Assembly (NCBI RefSeq): GCF_000190535.1
Contig: NC_015160.1
Span: 1,736,001 to 1,800,000 of the forward strand
Direction of reading: 5' to 3'
DNA: 64,000 nt
From: Odoribacter splanchnicus DSM 20712
Lineage (GTDB): Bacteria > Bacteroidota > Bacteroidia > Bacteroidales > Marinifilaceae
Below the pieces are notes generated by a model that had not been told where the DNA came from, did no database searches, and worked only from the letters and a program-made list of their open reading frames with translations. Every line of letters starts with the position of its first letter. The stretch's first letter is position 1. A program made the translations under genes and the position numbers. This document shows positions 25,923 through 37,094 of this stretch, one piece after another.

Positions 25923-27542
25923 TTACTTATCTACAAATTCTTCGGTTTGTTCGGTTTGTTTCACGGGTGCAGCAAATTTATCGGCTACTTCCTTAGCCAC
26001 TTCCTCCAACAAAGCAGCGACGACTTCGTCCAGACGTCCCACCTTCAATTCATCCAACACTTCTTTCCGGTAACGTACCCGAAGAATATCGAGAAAATAT
26101 TTCTCAAAATCGCCGACATGTTTTAAAGGTACCCGTTGTAACAAACCCTGGGTTCCGCAATAAATAATAGCAATCTCTTCTTCTACAGGCATCGGGGCAT
26201 ATTGAGGTTGCACCAATAGACGGGCATTTTTTTGTCCTTTATCGATCACCATCTGAGTGACCGGATCCAAATCTCCTCCGAATTTGGAGAACGACTCGAG
26301 TTCCCGGTATTGAGCCTGATCGATTTTTAAGGTTCCGGCAATCTTTTTCATCGCTTTCACCTGAGCATTTCCTCCTACCCGCGATACTGAAACGCCCACA
26401 TTGATTGCCGGCCGGACTCCTTCGTTAAACAGAGAAGTTTCGAGGAATATCTGGCCATCCGTGATAGAGATGACATTCGTCGGAATATATGCCGACACAT
26501 CGCCGGCCTGAGTCTCGATAATCGGTAAAGCGGTCAGTGATCCTCCGCCTTTGATCACCGGTTTCAACGGTTCGGGCAGGTCGTTCATCGTCGAAGCCAC
26601 CTCATCGTTGGATATAATCTTGGCTGCCCGCTCAAGCAAACGGGAGTGCAAATAAAAGATATCCCCCGGATAAGCCTCTCTACCCGAAGGTCTGCGCAAA
26701 ATCAAAGAGATTTCCCGATAAGCAACAGCCTGCTTCGACAAATCATCGTATACGACCAGCGCATGCCTCCCGCTATCCCGGAAATATTCTCCGATCGTCG
26801 CTCCGGCAAAAGGTGCATAATAACGCATGGCAGCCGAATCGGACGCATTGGCAGCCAATACTACCGTGTAGTCCATCGCTCCGTGAGTTTTCAATACGTT
26901 GACCAAGGCTGCCACAGAAGAAGCTTTCTGACCGACAGCGACATAAATACAATAAACCGGTTTACCCTGCCGGTAATTTTCACGTTGATTCAATATGGTA
27001 TCGATAGCGATAGCCGTTTTTCCGGTTTGCCGGTCACCGATAATCAGTTCCCGTTGTCCCCTTCCGATAGGTACCATCGAATCCACCGCTTTAATCCCTG
27101 TCTGCAAAGGTTCTTTAACAGGCTGCCGATAAATTACCCCGGGAGCCTTTCTTTCCAAAGGCAGCTCCAACAGATCGCCGGTAATCGGCCCTGCCCCGTC
27201 GATGGGTTCTCCCAGTGTATCGATTACCCGTCCCAACAATCCTTCTCCCACATGAATAGAAGCAATATGCCCGGTGCGTTTAGCCGTAAAATTCTCTTTC
27301 ACACGATCTCCCAAATTCAAAAGCACGACTCCCACCTGATCTTCTTCGAGGTTCATGGCAACTCCCCTTACCCCATTTTCAAATTCGATCAGTTCGCCGG
27401 AAGTTACATTATCCAGCCCGAATACATTGGCTACGCCATCTCCCACCTCCAATACGGTTCCAATTTCTTCAAATTCAGCTTTCAAATCAACGTTATCCAG
27501 TTGTTGCTGAAGAATATCTGATGTTTCACTTGGTTTTATCAT
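25923..27542 (-). CDS. atpA: ATP synthase F1 subunit alpha
   Basis: A 539-residue subunit. The beta-barrel N-terminus, the P-loop GDRQTGKT (near 170) and the signature [14 protein letters not shown] (near 385) are intact. It carries the regulatory nucleotide site. The C-terminus has an extra acidic tail. It follows atpH by 27 bp, in the usual Bacteroidetes position. Confidence 0.98.
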   Translation of the reverse strand: MIKPSETSDILQQQLDNVDLKAEFEEIGTVLEVGDGVANVFGLDNVTSGELIEFENGVRGVAMNLEEDQVGVVLLNLGDRVKENFTAKRTGHIASIHVGEGLLGRVIDTLGEPIDGAGPITGDLLELPLERKAPGVIYRQPVKEPLQTGIKAVDSMVPIGRGQRELIIGDRQTGKTAIAIDTILNQRENYRQGKPVYCIYVAVGQKASSVAALVNVLKTHGAMDYTVVLAANASDSAAMRYYAPFAGATIGEYFRDSGRHALVVYDDLSKQAVAYREISLILRRPSGREAYPGDIFYLHSRLLERAAKIISNDEVASTMNDLPEPLKPVIKGGGSLTALPIIETQAGDVSAYIPTNVISITDGQIFLETSLFNEGVRPAINVGVSVSRVGGNAQVKAMKKIAGTLKIDQAQYRELESFSKFGGDLDPVTQMVIDKGQKNARLLVQPQYAPMPVEEEIAIIYCGTQGLLQRVPLKHVGDFEKYFLDILRVRYRKEVLDELKVGRLDEVVAALLEEVAKEVADKFAAPVKQTEQTEEFVDK

Positions 27543-27569
27543 AATCTAATCATTTATACTTATCCTCTC

Positions 27570-28103
27570 CTATTTCAATTGCTTTGCGATTTTTTTCAAC
27601 TCTCCGCCTACTGAATAATCGAGCTGCATGGAATTTACCCGGAGTACAAAGCCCCCGATAATAGCCGGATCTACCTTTTCGACAAATTCGATCTGTCTGG
27701 AAGTCCGGTCCGTCACCAGTTTTTTTATCCGGTCCAGCGTCTCCTGCTTCAAAGCAACCGCCGTGATAATCTTTATTCGTCCGATCTGGTACACCTTCCG
27801 GTATAACTTCTGGTACATCAGACAAATAGAGCGGATATACATCTCGCGGTGATTTTTTATCAGCAAACGGATTCCCCGCAGATACAACGTTCCGGGTTCG
27901 ATCCCGATAGCGATCGTCAACAATTGTTCTTTATCCCGGGGAGACAATATCGGATTCAGTAATGCCTTATGTAAATCGGGATGGGAAATATAATTTTGTT
28001 CGAAGGTCTTCATTTTTTGATATACCTCTTCCGCAGCATTATATTTCTGTGCTACTTTCAGCATAGCCAAAGCGTATCTCCGTGCTATTAAACCTTCATC
28101 CAT
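27570..28103 (-). CDS. atpH: ATP synthase F1 subunit delta
   Basis: About 177 residues when started at ATG 28101-28103 (MDEGLIARRYALAML), which matches the family N-terminus and begins 4 nt after the atpF stop. A longer frame to 28136 adds eleven residues but would overlap atpF. The helical N-terminal domain binds alpha; the C-terminal beta hairpin near IGGFVLRVN is typical. It forms the peripheral stalk with subunit b. Confidence 0.93.
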   Translation of the reverse strand: MDEGLIARRYALAMLKVAQKYNAAEEVYQKMKTFEQNYISHPDLHKALLNPILSPRDKEQLLTIAIGIEPGTLYLRGIRLLIKNHREMYIRSICLMYQKLYRKVYQIGRIKIITAVALKQETLDRIKKLVTDRTSRQIEFVEKVDPAIIGGFVLRVNSMQLDYSVGGELKKIAKQLK

Positions 28104-28107
28104 ATCA

Positions 28108-28611
28108 TTACAGTTTCTGAGCTGATTCCAGCTCATCCAACATTCGATCCACCAATTCTACCTGAGCAGTATCTTTCGACAAATCTTTTCTCAATACTTT
28201 CTCCGCGATCTCGAGTGACAAACGGCTCACCTGTCGCCTCATTTGTTTTTCGGCCTCCCGTTTAGCCTGTTCCATAGAAGCTTTTGCCTCTTCCATCATC
28301 TTCCGGACTTCATCGGCAGCTTCTTTTTTTGCGTTCTCGATCATCTCCCGTTTCATCCGTTCGGTTTCCTGTAAAGCAGCCAATTGTTTTCTATGGGCTT
28401 CGGCCAGCATCTCTTCCACTTTTGTTTCCACTTCGTCCAGCCGTTGTTTTGCCTCGCGGGTAAATTTCACCCCACTATCGATAAAATCCGCTCTTTGTTC
28501 TATACTTCGGATAATCACGGGCCAGGCATATTTAGCCAGGATAGCCAGAATGATCAGAAAGACCACCAGCATCCAGAATACCAACCCGATCTCCGGTTTA
28601 AAGAGTCCCAT
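28108..28611 (-). CDS. atpF: ATP synthase F0 subunit b
   Basis: A 167-residue peripheral-stalk subunit. One membrane helix at about 8-28 (VFWMLVVFLIILAILAKYAW) is followed by a long Glu/Lys-rich helix that dimerises and ends with a delta-binding part. Length is normal. It lies 6 bp after atpE. Confidence 0.95.
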   Translation of the reverse strand: MGLFKPEIGLVFWMLVVFLIILAILAKYAWPVIIRSIEQRADFIDSGVKFTREAKQRLDEVETKVEEMLAEAHRKQLAALQETERMKREMIENAKKEAADEVRKMMEEAKASMEQAKREAEKQMRRQVSRLSLEIAEKVLRKDLSKDTAQVELVDRMLDELESAQKL

Positions 28612-28617
28612 AAACGA

Positions 28618-28878
<261 letters not shown>

Positions 28879-28919
28879 TCAATTTTAAAATTATTCTATT
28901 TTATATTATTTTACTTTGT

Positions 28920-29969
28920 TCATTTCTCATGCCGGGCCCCGGTTTCCGCAGGTCTTGCCAAAGAAATAAAAATGGCAGACAACAACATAAATACATAAGC
29001 CTGTATGAAGCAAATCAACAAATCGATAAATCCCATAAATACAGCAAACACAACGGCAATCACGGTCGAAGTCCCCATAATCACAGGTCCCATCGCTGCA
29101 AAAATGAAAATCAGGGAAATCAGAACCAAAGTAATCAAATGTCCACCGAGCATATTGGCAAACAACCGGATCATCAAGGCAATCGGTTTGGTAAACACAC
29201 CGAAAATCTCGATGACAGGCATCATCGGAACCGGACATTTCAACCAGGTCGGCACTTCGGGCCAAAAAATATCTTTCCAATATCCCTTACGTCCTGAAAA
29301 GTTGACTACGACAAAAGTACACACAGCCAACACTAAAGTGACAGACATATTTCCGGCCAGATTGGCACCTCCCGGAAAAATAACAATCAAGCCCATCAAA
29401 TTCATCAAGAGAATAAAGAAAAATAAGGTCAGCAAATACGGTCCGAAACGCCGGGCATCTTTCCCTAAAATCGGTACAATCAACTCCTCATACAACATAC
29501 CGACTCCAAATTCCATCATTCCTTTTACACGCCGCGGCGCTTCATACGGTTTCTTCTTATACCACCGGACCAATGGAAAGACGAGCCAACAAAGCAGTAA
29601 AGCACATATAAATAAGGCCAGTACATTTTTAGTGACCGAAAAATCCCAGGGCCGGTAAATATGGCCGGAAGCATTCCGGGCAATCACTTTTCCCTCGTAT
29701 TCTCCCTCACCGGCAATATAAAAACCTTCATATTCCTGTCCGCCGGCTAATTTCGCAGAACTGAACACATGCCATGCTCCTTCTTCATCCCTGACAATCA
29801 CGGGTAACGGGATATGCAAATTCCAGACATTCCATCCGTATTCATCTCCCAGATGTTCGAATATCGACTTTTGGGGATTGAATGATTCTGCTGCTGTTTC
29901 GTCTGCCTTTACCCATTGACCGGCCAGCAGGAATAGACTCAGTCCTAACAGATACCTGATTAATTTCAT
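28920..29969 (-). CDS. atpB: ATP synthase F0 subunit a
   Basis: A 349-residue membrane subunit. It has an N-terminal signal-like segment (LLGLSLFLLAGQWVKA) and about 90 periplasmic residues before the first core helix; this extension is usual in Bacteroidetes. The essential Arg is in MIRLFANMLGGH near residue 275. It forms the proton channel against the c ring. Gene order atpC-atpB-atpE is as expected for the phylum. Confidence 0.95.
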   Translation of the reverse strand: MKLIRYLLGLSLFLLAGQWVKADETAAESFNPQKSIFEHLGDEYGWNVWNLHIPLPVIVRDEEGAWHVFSSAKLAGGQEYEGFYIAGEGEYEGKVIARNASGHIYRPWDFSVTKNVLALFICALLLCWLVFPLVRWYKKKPYEAPRRVKGMMEFGVGMLYEELIVPILGKDARRFGPYLLTLFFFILLMNLMGLIVIFPGGANLAGNMSVTLVLAVCTFVVVNFSGRKGYWKDIFWPEVPTWLKCPVPMMPVIEIFGVFTKPIALMIRLFANMLGGHLITLVLISLIFIFAAMGPVIMGTSTVIAVVFAVFMGFIDLLICFIQAYVFMLLSAIFISLARPAETGARHEK

Positions 29970-30005
29970 ATTTTACTTCGTTTCAGAAATTACAAGTGTT
30001 ACCGG

Positions 30006-30239
30006 CTAATTAATACAAACGACAATCCGATTATCCAATACTTCGACAACTCCCGAATCGATCGTCAGTTGCTTTTCTCCTCCTCCTGTATCATAAACCA
30101 CATTTCCATGCGTGAGTGTGGAAATCAGGGGGGCATGTTGTTCCAAGATAGTAAAAGTTCCCAGGGAACCGGGTAAAGTCACCCGTTGTACATTCCCTTT
30201 AAACAACACTTTTTCTGCAGATATTATTTCCAGTCTCAT
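30006..30239 (-). CDS. atpC: ATP synthase F1 subunit epsilon (short form)
   Basis: About 77 residues from ATG 30237-30239 (MRLEIISAEKVLFKG), which matches the family start; a longer frame to 30272 is less likely. Only the N-terminal beta-sandwich is present (LPGSLGTFTILEQHAPLIS). The C-terminal inhibitory helices found in longer homologues are missing, which is normal in Bacteroidetes. It lies between atpD and atpB. Confidence 0.93.
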   Translation of the reverse strand: MRLEIISAEKVLFKGNVQRVTLPGSLGTFTILEQHAPLISTLTHGNVVYDTGGGEKQLTIDSGVVEVLDNRIVVCIN

Positions 30240-30342
30240 AGTTATACAAATTACAAATTTCCAACCTAACAAGTCTCCAGTTCTTCGCTTTCTTCCCGCC
30301 TATAACCTGCCCATAACCTTTAGCCTTTTAGCTTTTTACCTT

Positions 30343-31866
<1,524 letters not shown>

Positions 31867-32017
31867 TTATTTAACAATTTCCGAATCAGCCTTACCTCCC
31901 CTGTTTATCCACTTGCGTGCATATCCCTTTTTGTCACCGATTCTCAGAACGAACTACACATACTTCACCTTCCCCTGATTTGTGTAGAACCAGGTTTTTC
32001 CTCTTTTAACGAGAATG

Positions 32018-32419
32018 CTAAATGATAAGTTTCCCTAAAAAGTACAAAAGAAAACTCTTGTCGTGCCAGACAGATAACATCCTCATCCATTCGGAGGCAT
32101 ACCACATCTGCAAACGCATAGGCACATGAATTTTCTGGACACCGTGCAGAATTTTATAAGATAAAATATTCCAGCTTTGATCACTCCCGGCCGATAAATC
32201 GATTTGAGTAGCCGGATTCAAAACCTTCAGATACAGAAAATACGGAATGTAGTTGGTTTTTAAATCTGAAGACGGAACTTCTACCAGGACAGACTCATTC
32301 ACAATCCCTTCTTCGACAGTATAGTCTGTCAAGCTTTCTTCCCTGTCGATTGCCGACCCCTTTGTCCACAAAAGAAGAAACAATACCCCATATATCAGTA
32401 GAAACTTCATCGCTTTCAA
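32018..32419 (-). CDS. Secreted protein of unknown function
   Basis: A 133-residue protein (ATG at residue 4 also possible) with a clear signal peptide (FLLIYGVLFLLLWTKGSA). The mature part of about 110 residues has one beta-rich half (SVLVEVPSSDLKTNY) and a C-terminal part rich in Trp, Met and Leu. I recognise no family. It is 170 bp upstream of atpD on the same strand and may be a separate unit; no clear -7 box was found between them. Confidence 0.55.
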   Translation of the reverse strand: MKAMKFLLIYGVLFLLLWTKGSAIDREESLTDYTVEEGIVNESVLVEVPSSDLKTNYIPYFLYLKVLNPATQIDLSAGSDQSWNILSYKILHGVQKIHVPMRLQMWYASEWMRMLSVWHDKSFLLYFLGKLII

Positions 32420-32510
32420 AAATAAACTATTTTTTCATCACTAACAACTAATAACAAAAATAATGCCACAAAAAAAACGGAATGTCCCTTCTTAGTTGCC
32501 CAACTTCCAT

Positions 32511-32599
32511 TATCTTTGTATTGGAATTAACTTGGACACAGAATGTTAAAACAGTCCCAGAGATTAAACCATTAATTATTTATAAAAATCGTATCTTTG
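32511..32599 (+). promoter_or_regulatory. Two candidate -7 boxes for the DEAD-box helicase gene
   Basis: TATCTTTG occurs twice on the plus strand, at 32511-32518 and 32592-32599, both matching TAnnTTTG. The second is 25 bp before the ATG and would give a short leader; the first would give a leader of about 100 nt, as often seen for cold-regulated helicases. No clear -33 TTTG accompanies either. Confidence 0.45.
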
Positions 32600-32624
32600 A
32601 AGCGAAATTTGAGTGATATAAATT

Positions 32625-33878
32625 ATGAGATTTGACGAAGTAAATTTAGACGAGAACGTACTGCAGGGAATAGAAGCTATGAACTTTCAGGAGATGACTC
32701 CAGTGCAAGAACAGACCATTCCGGTCATATTAGAGGGGAAAGATATCATCGGATGCGCTCAGACCGGAACCGGTAAAACGGCAGCTTACACCTTACCTCT
32801 ACTCAGCCGTTTAGTCGCAGAGGGTAACCCCGACAATCATATCCGCGCAGTCATCATGGTACCTACCCGGGAATTGGCCCAACAGATCGACATGCAATTC
32901 GAAGGTTTTTCTTATTTTCTCCCCATTTCGACGACCGTAGTCTACGGCGGAGGAGACGGAGCCGGCTGGGACCAGCAAAAGAAGGGTTTATTAATGGGAG
33001 CGGATGTGGTGATCGCCACTCCGGGACGTTTATTATCACACATCGCCAATAGCGGTATCGATCTTTCACAGGTCAGCTACTTCATTCTGGACGAAGCCGA
33101 CCGGATGCTGGACATGGGTTTTTTCGACGATATCATGCAAATAGTCAAACAGATGCCGACAAAACGTCAAACAATTCTGTTTTCAGCAACTTTACCACCG
33201 AAAATCCGGCAGTTAGCCAAACAGATACTGAAAGATCCGGCAGAGATCAATATCGCCATTTCCAAACCGAACGAAGCGATTATCCAATCGGCTTATATCT
33301 GTTATGAGACGCAGAAAATGGCTATCATCCAGGAGCTATTCAGTAAACCCAACCGTAAAAAAACCATTATCTTCTCTTCTTCCAAGCAGAAGGTAAAAGA
33401 TCTGGCCTATTCTTTAAAGCGCATGAAACTCAATGTTGCAGCCATGCATTCCGATCTGGAACAGGAACAACGGGAAGCGGTAATGCTCGACTTTAAAAAC
33501 GGGAAGACCGACATTTTAGTCGCAACCGATATTGTTGCCCGGGGCATCGATATCGACGACATCGGTCTGGTCATCAACTACGACGTTCCCCACGATCCGG
33601 AAGATTATATCCATCGCATCGGCCGTACAGCCCGGGCGAATGCAGATGGTGTAGCCATTACTTTCGTCTGCGAACCGGAACAGGGTAAATTTCATAAAAT
33701 CGAAGAATTTATAGAAAAAGACATCTATAAAATTCCGTTACCACCGACTGTAGGTCCTGGCCCTGTCTATAACCCACAGGCATTCGAGCGCCGTCCGAGA
33801 GGAAAATTCAAAAACAATCGCCCGGGAAGGAAACGTCCTTATACCCGGAAGAAGAATTTCAATAAACCGGAAAATTAA
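32625..33878 (+). CDS. DEAD-box ATP-dependent RNA helicase (RhlE-like)
   Basis: A 417-residue helicase. Q motif around FQEMTPVQEQ (21-30), motif I AQTGTGKT (45-52), Ia PTRELAQQ, II DEAD (near 153), III SAT, and in the second RecA domain ATDIVARGID and HRIGRTAR (near 330). The C-terminal 40 residues are basic (RPRGKFKNNRPGRKRPYTRKK), the type of tail that binds RNA in RhlE. It likely unwinds structured RNA during ribosome assembly or decay. Single-gene unit. Confidence 0.95.
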   Translation: MRFDEVNLDENVLQGIEAMNFQEMTPVQEQTIPVILEGKDIIGCAQTGTGKTAAYTLPLLSRLVAEGNPDNHIRAVIMVPTRELAQQIDMQFEGFSYFLPISTTVVYGGGDGAGWDQQKKGLLMGADVVIATPGRLLSHIANSGIDLSQVSYFILDEADRMLDMGFFDDIMQIVKQMPTKRQTILFSATLPPKIRQLAKQILKDPAEINIAISKPNEAIIQSAYICYETQKMAIIQELFSKPNRKKTIIFSSSKQKVKDLAYSLKRMKLNVAAMHSDLEQEQREAVMLDFKNGKTDILVATDIVARGIDIDDIGLVINYDVPHDPEDYIHRIGRTARANADGVAITFVCEPEQGKFHKIEEFIEKDIYKIPLPPTVGPGPVYNPQAFERRPRGKFKNNRPGRKRPYTRKKNFNKPEN

Positions 33879-33892
33879 AGAGAAAAGGAACG

Positions 33893-33957
33893 CTGATTGG
33901 CGCAACTTCGGTTCCGAAAACAAAATATAAATGGTGAACTTCAGCTCCGCCAATCAG
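33893..33957 (+). terminator. Inverted repeat after the helicase gene
   Basis: CTGATTGGCG (33893-33902) is perfectly complementary to CGCCAATCAG (33948-33957), with a 45-nt loop that can form smaller hairpins. It starts 14 bp after the helicase stop. There is no T-run, so termination is only inferred; it may instead protect the mRNA end. Confidence 0.35.
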
Positions 33958-34018
33958 TATCAGACAAGCCTCCCGATCATTCCGAATTCATGCCCGAACC
34001 TGGAGAAAAATTCCTCTG

Positions 34019-34483
34019 TCAACGGGCTCCGATAAAGGTAACTTTCATTTTAATCGGATCGGTCCCGGGAGTCAAAGGTGCGGACACATCGATCAGCAAA
34101 TTGGCTTTTTTATCTTTTACCGTCCCGCTCACTGTTATATCGGCCTGAAGAACGCCATTCATAATCGGCACCTGAGATGCGCTACCGTTCACTTCTCCTT
34201 TATCGTTCACAGCAACATTTTTTATCTCCAGATCCCCCACAGGGACCGTGCCGAATTTAAAATCTTTCAGCTCGAGATTTATCCTATCTTTTCCTGCATC
34301 GACAATGGTAATCTTTTGTCCGGTCAGTGGTTCACCGATCGGAGTCCCTGCCTCATCCGTCACCGTAATCGTTCCCGTATAGGTTCCTGCCACCGCTTCT
34401 TTCTTATCATCGTCGTCATCACTACAAGCTGTCATCCCTAAAAAGAATACAGCCATCATCAAAAAACAGAGTTTCTTTTTCAT
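34019..34483 (-). CDS. Calycin-like domain lipoprotein
   Basis: A 154-residue lipoprotein (lipobox GMTAC, Cys20, followed by Ser and six Asp, a surface-export-like signal). The mature part is one calycin-like beta-barrel domain (VAGTYTGTITVTDEAG to MKVTFIG), as in Bacteroidetes families related to PF13944. The same domain forms the N-terminal half of the neighbouring 527-residue lipoprotein. It is probably surface-exposed and binds an unknown small ligand. Confidence 0.75.
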   Translation of the reverse strand: MKKKLCFLMMAVFFLGMTACSDDDDDKKEAVAGTYTGTITVTDEAGTPIGEPLTGQKITIVDAGKDRINLELKDFKFGTVPVGDLEIKNVAVNDKGEVNGSASQVPIMNGVLQADITVSGTVKDKKANLLIDVSAPLTPGTDPIKMKVTFIGAR

Positions 34484-34575
34484 CGTCTTCTATTTAATTA
34501 TTAAAAAAATATATACGCCGAAAAAAATAAAATGTTTTAAATCATCGAGCTAATTCCTACAACGTGAAATTTTTG

Positions 34576-34583
34576 CAAAGCTA
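34576..34583 (-). promoter_or_regulatory. Candidate -7 box for the calycin-like lipoprotein
   Basis: The minus strand reads TAGCTTTG, matching TAnnTTTG, 92 bp upstream of the start codon and right after the terminator of the preceding gene. No clear -33 box. Confidence 0.4.
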
Positions 34584-34585
34584 AT

Positions 34586-34620
34586 AACTAAAATAGCCGA
34601 TTCTACCAACAGAACCGGCT
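34586..34620 (-). terminator. Rho-independent terminator after the PCMD lipoprotein
   Basis: On the minus strand AGCCGGTTCT pairs with AGAATCGGCT (10 bp, one G-U, 6-nt loop), followed by ATTTTAGTTATT. It lies 25 bp after the stop of the 527-residue lipoprotein. Confidence 0.65.
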
Positions 34621-34644
34621 AAGTTATATACAAAGAGAAGGGGG

Positions 34645-36228
34645 TTACCTTGTAATTTTCAAATCGTCGATCATCAAAATACTACCCGGAGCTCCTCTAT
34701 ATCGATCGCCTTCTTTACTTGATGTACAAATCAAAGCCAGTTTATACTGATTAGCTGCGTCGTATTCTTTGTCATTCATTTTTTCAAACGGTATTTCAAA
34801 ATAAGTCCAATCCTCCTTTGCCGTTTTATCAGTAACTTCAGCTTTTAAAACAATATACTCAGAGGTATTGATATCAGTACCAGTCAAAGTTACCTCTTTA
34901 CCATCTTTTCCTTTTGCTTCATACAATAAAGCATAAATTGCAAATTCATCAGTCTGTCCTTCCACTACATTTCCATCTTTATCATAGAATTTTGCACCCG
35001 GAGTATATTTATACCATCCTGAAAATTTAACCGGTTCTCCTACATAAGGAATACCGAATTGAGTTCCTTTCAAAGGATCTCCCATAGCGCTAGCTAAATC
35101 AAAACTTCCAAGGAATAAACTCCCTGCTGTGATATTCGGACACATACCTAAAACATAATCTATAAAGACAGCATCTGAAGAAGATAAAGTTTCTTTATAT
35201 CTGAGCAGGTCTGCTTTTGAAGGTGTCAAATCTATCGTCTCCAATACAGCAGCTTTACCTGTTTTTCCTTCTTCTGACGATCTAACACACCAGCTGGGAA
35301 TCACTATATCCTGAAAACCATCAACACTTTTCAAACCCTCTAATATAGAGTATACGATACCACTTCCTTCGTTCGTCGAAGCAAAAGAACCCTCCGGTTT
35401 CTCAAATCCATAGGTATTGTCTTTCTTCCATACTTCAAAATCCATATATTTTACCTTTCCAGCCTCACTAACCGTATATTTGTTTACCACAATTCCGTCT
35501 TCAGAGGTAACTGTATAAATAACAGGAGAAGAGAAATCCTGTTCAACATCCGCAGCAGGTGTTATTGTAGCTCCTTCAGAAATTGTGATTGTAGGTTTGA
35601 ACTTATAATTCACTGTATTCTCCAGAGCATAAAACTCAATCGTTTTGTCAGCAATAATAACATCTGAAATACTATCACTATTGAAGATAAATTCTTTAAT
35701 TAAAGCCTCTGAACTTTTATCAGCAGCCAGGCGATCCCCGGTAAAATCAACCGTTACATTCAAACCGACAAAATTTACCCCCTGTCCTTCAGAAGTAACC
35801 TTTACTTCTATAACAATATTACATTTCCCGGCAGCACTCACCGTACCATTCACAGCGATATCACATCCACCTACAATCAATGTCAACTTTCCGGTTCCTT
35901 CTATTTTGAAGTCGTCATGAACCTTATCAACTTCAACATTGGTAATTTCAAGCGTACCGATAGGTATATTATTAAATGTAAAATCCTTCAATTGTAAAGT
36001 TACCAGATTTTCCCCTGTTTTGGTAATATAAATTTTTTGTTTAATATCATCAGCTCCCAATTGAACACCTCCGAATGGCGCATCGACATCCATTGTACCA
36101 AGGTAGACCCCATTCAAATCCGTATCTGTAATGTGATAAACATCATCGTCTTTACATGATGTAAAAACCTGCGTAAGTAACGCTACAAACAAAAATAAAA
36201 TCAGTTTTTTCATAATTAATTTTTTCAT
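34645..36228 (-). CDS. Lipoprotein with calycin-like and PCMD domains
   Basis: A 527-residue lipoprotein; the start could also be the Met at residue 6 (36213). Signal ends VFTSC (near residue 25) followed by acidic residues. Domains in order: calycin-like barrel (about 35-170), a short Ig-like linker (about 175-265, IIADKTIEFYALENTVNYKF) and a PCMD-type carbohydrate-binding-like domain (about 270-527), marked by the GSLFLGSFDL and GTQFGIPYVGEPVKFSGWYKY strands and terminal ILMIDDLKI. It is a clear paralogue of the 512-residue protein at 37095-38633, which is divergently transcribed. Surface binding of glycan is the usual guess for PCMD proteins; not proven. Confidence 0.8.
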   Translation of the reverse strand: MKKLIMKKLILFLFVALLTQVFTSCKDDDVYHITDTDLNGVYLGTMDVDAPFGGVQLGADDIKQKIYITKTGENLVTLQLKDFTFNNIPIGTLEITNVEVDKVHDDFKIEGTGKLTLIVGGCDIAVNGTVSAAGKCNIVIEVKVTSEGQGVNFVGLNVTVDFTGDRLAADKSSEALIKEFIFNSDSISDVIIADKTIEFYALENTVNYKFKPTITISEGATITPAADVEQDFSSPVIYTVTSEDGIVVNKYTVSEAGKVKYMDFEVWKKDNTYGFEKPEGSFASTNEGSGIVYSILEGLKSVDGFQDIVIPSWCVRSSEEGKTGKAAVLETIDLTPSKADLLRYKETLSSSDAVFIDYVLGMCPNITAGSLFLGSFDLASAMGDPLKGTQFGIPYVGEPVKFSGWYKYTPGAKFYDKDGNVVEGQTDEFAIYALLYEAKGKDGKEVTLTGTDINTSEYIVLKAEVTDKTAKEDWTYFEIPFEKMNDKEYDAANQYKLALICTSSKEGDRYRGAPGSILMIDDLKITR

Positions 36229-36261
36229 TTTTTAACATTCAGAAACCAACGACCAATAAAT

Positions 36262-36516
36262 ACGGACGTTTAAATTTGTAAAAAATGAACTGAAAGAAAA
36301 AAGTAATTGGGTACACGGATACGAAAGCTAGTGATAAAATCAGATAATCTGTAATTCTATATCTGAAATTGATATGATTTGAATATCATTTACTTATGCA
36401 TGCAATTTATTAATTTTATTATTTAACACACATATTTTATTAATTTTGCACGATTTTTGCTATTAACTATACTCATGTAAAAAAAGGGAAAAATAAACGA
36501 CGATTTAAACGTCCGT
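36262..36516. repeat. 14-bp perfect inverted repeat flanking the divergent promoters
   Basis: ACGGACGTTTAAAT at 36262-36275 and its exact reverse complement at 36503-36516 lie 34 and 45 bp before the two divergent start codons, each within or near the leader. The 227 bp between are AT-rich. The symmetric placement suggests a shared regulator site or mirrored leader element. Confidence 0.6.
36441..36448 (+). promoter_or_regulatory. Candidate -7 box for the plus-strand lipoprotein pair
   Basis: TAATTTTG matches TAnnTTTG, 113 bp before the ATG at 36562. A TTTA lies 20 bp upstream in place of TTTG. It sits between the two copies of the inverted repeat. Confidence 0.4.
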
Positions 36517-36561
36517 TTATCTTCTTCCCTAATTATCAGAAAATAACATTAATAAAAACAG

Positions 36562-37071
36562 ATGATGAAAAAGAATTTAGTATTTCTCTTAATGGCGTTT
36601 TTAACGCTGAATTTTGTAGCTTGTAGCGACGATGACGACAACGACCCCGTCACAATCGAAGGGCGAGGATTCAACATCGATCAGACTTTCAATGTAACAA
36701 ACAAAGACAATACAGCAGAAGTTATAGTAAATATTGCAACAGAGAAAGGAATCGAAAATCTGATCGTTAAAATAGAATCGCCGGTATTGACAGAAGATGT
36801 TCTAAATGCAGTAAACCTACCGAAAGAATTCGATTTGGCCAATCCGGCTTCCGAGGAACTAGCCCAAACCTTGATCGGATTTGGTTTGCTATCGAAAGAT
36901 AAAAAAATAAAAGGCAGTACTGAAACTACTTTCGATGTCTCTCAGTTCATGCCGTTATTAGGAGGATTCGAAAATCCGGGACCTCATAAATTCATATTAA
37001 CTGTTAAAGACAGCGCCGGGAACAACTTATCGAAGACTTTAACCGTTTATTTTCCTAATCTGAAGAAATAA
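36562..37071 (+). CDS. Lipoprotein of unknown family, partner of the PCMD protein
   Basis: A 169-residue lipoprotein (lipobox NFVAC, Cys21, followed by SDDDDND). The mature part alternates strands and helices; FNVTNKDNTAEVIVNI and PGPHKFILTVKDSAGN look like Ig-like edge strands. I cannot name the family. It is 23 bp upstream of the 512-residue PCMD lipoprotein, in the same transcription unit, so the two probably act together at the cell surface. Confidence 0.7.
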   Translation: MMKKNLVFLLMAFLTLNFVACSDDDDNDPVTIEGRGFNIDQTFNVTNKDNTAEVIVNIATEKGIENLIVKIESPVLTEDVLNAVNLPKEFDLANPASEELAQTLIGFGLLSKDKKIKGSTETTFDVSQFMPLLGGFENPGPHKFILTVKDSAGNNLSKTLTVYFPNLKK

Positions 37072-37094
37072 ACACAAACAGTAAATTAAATTGT

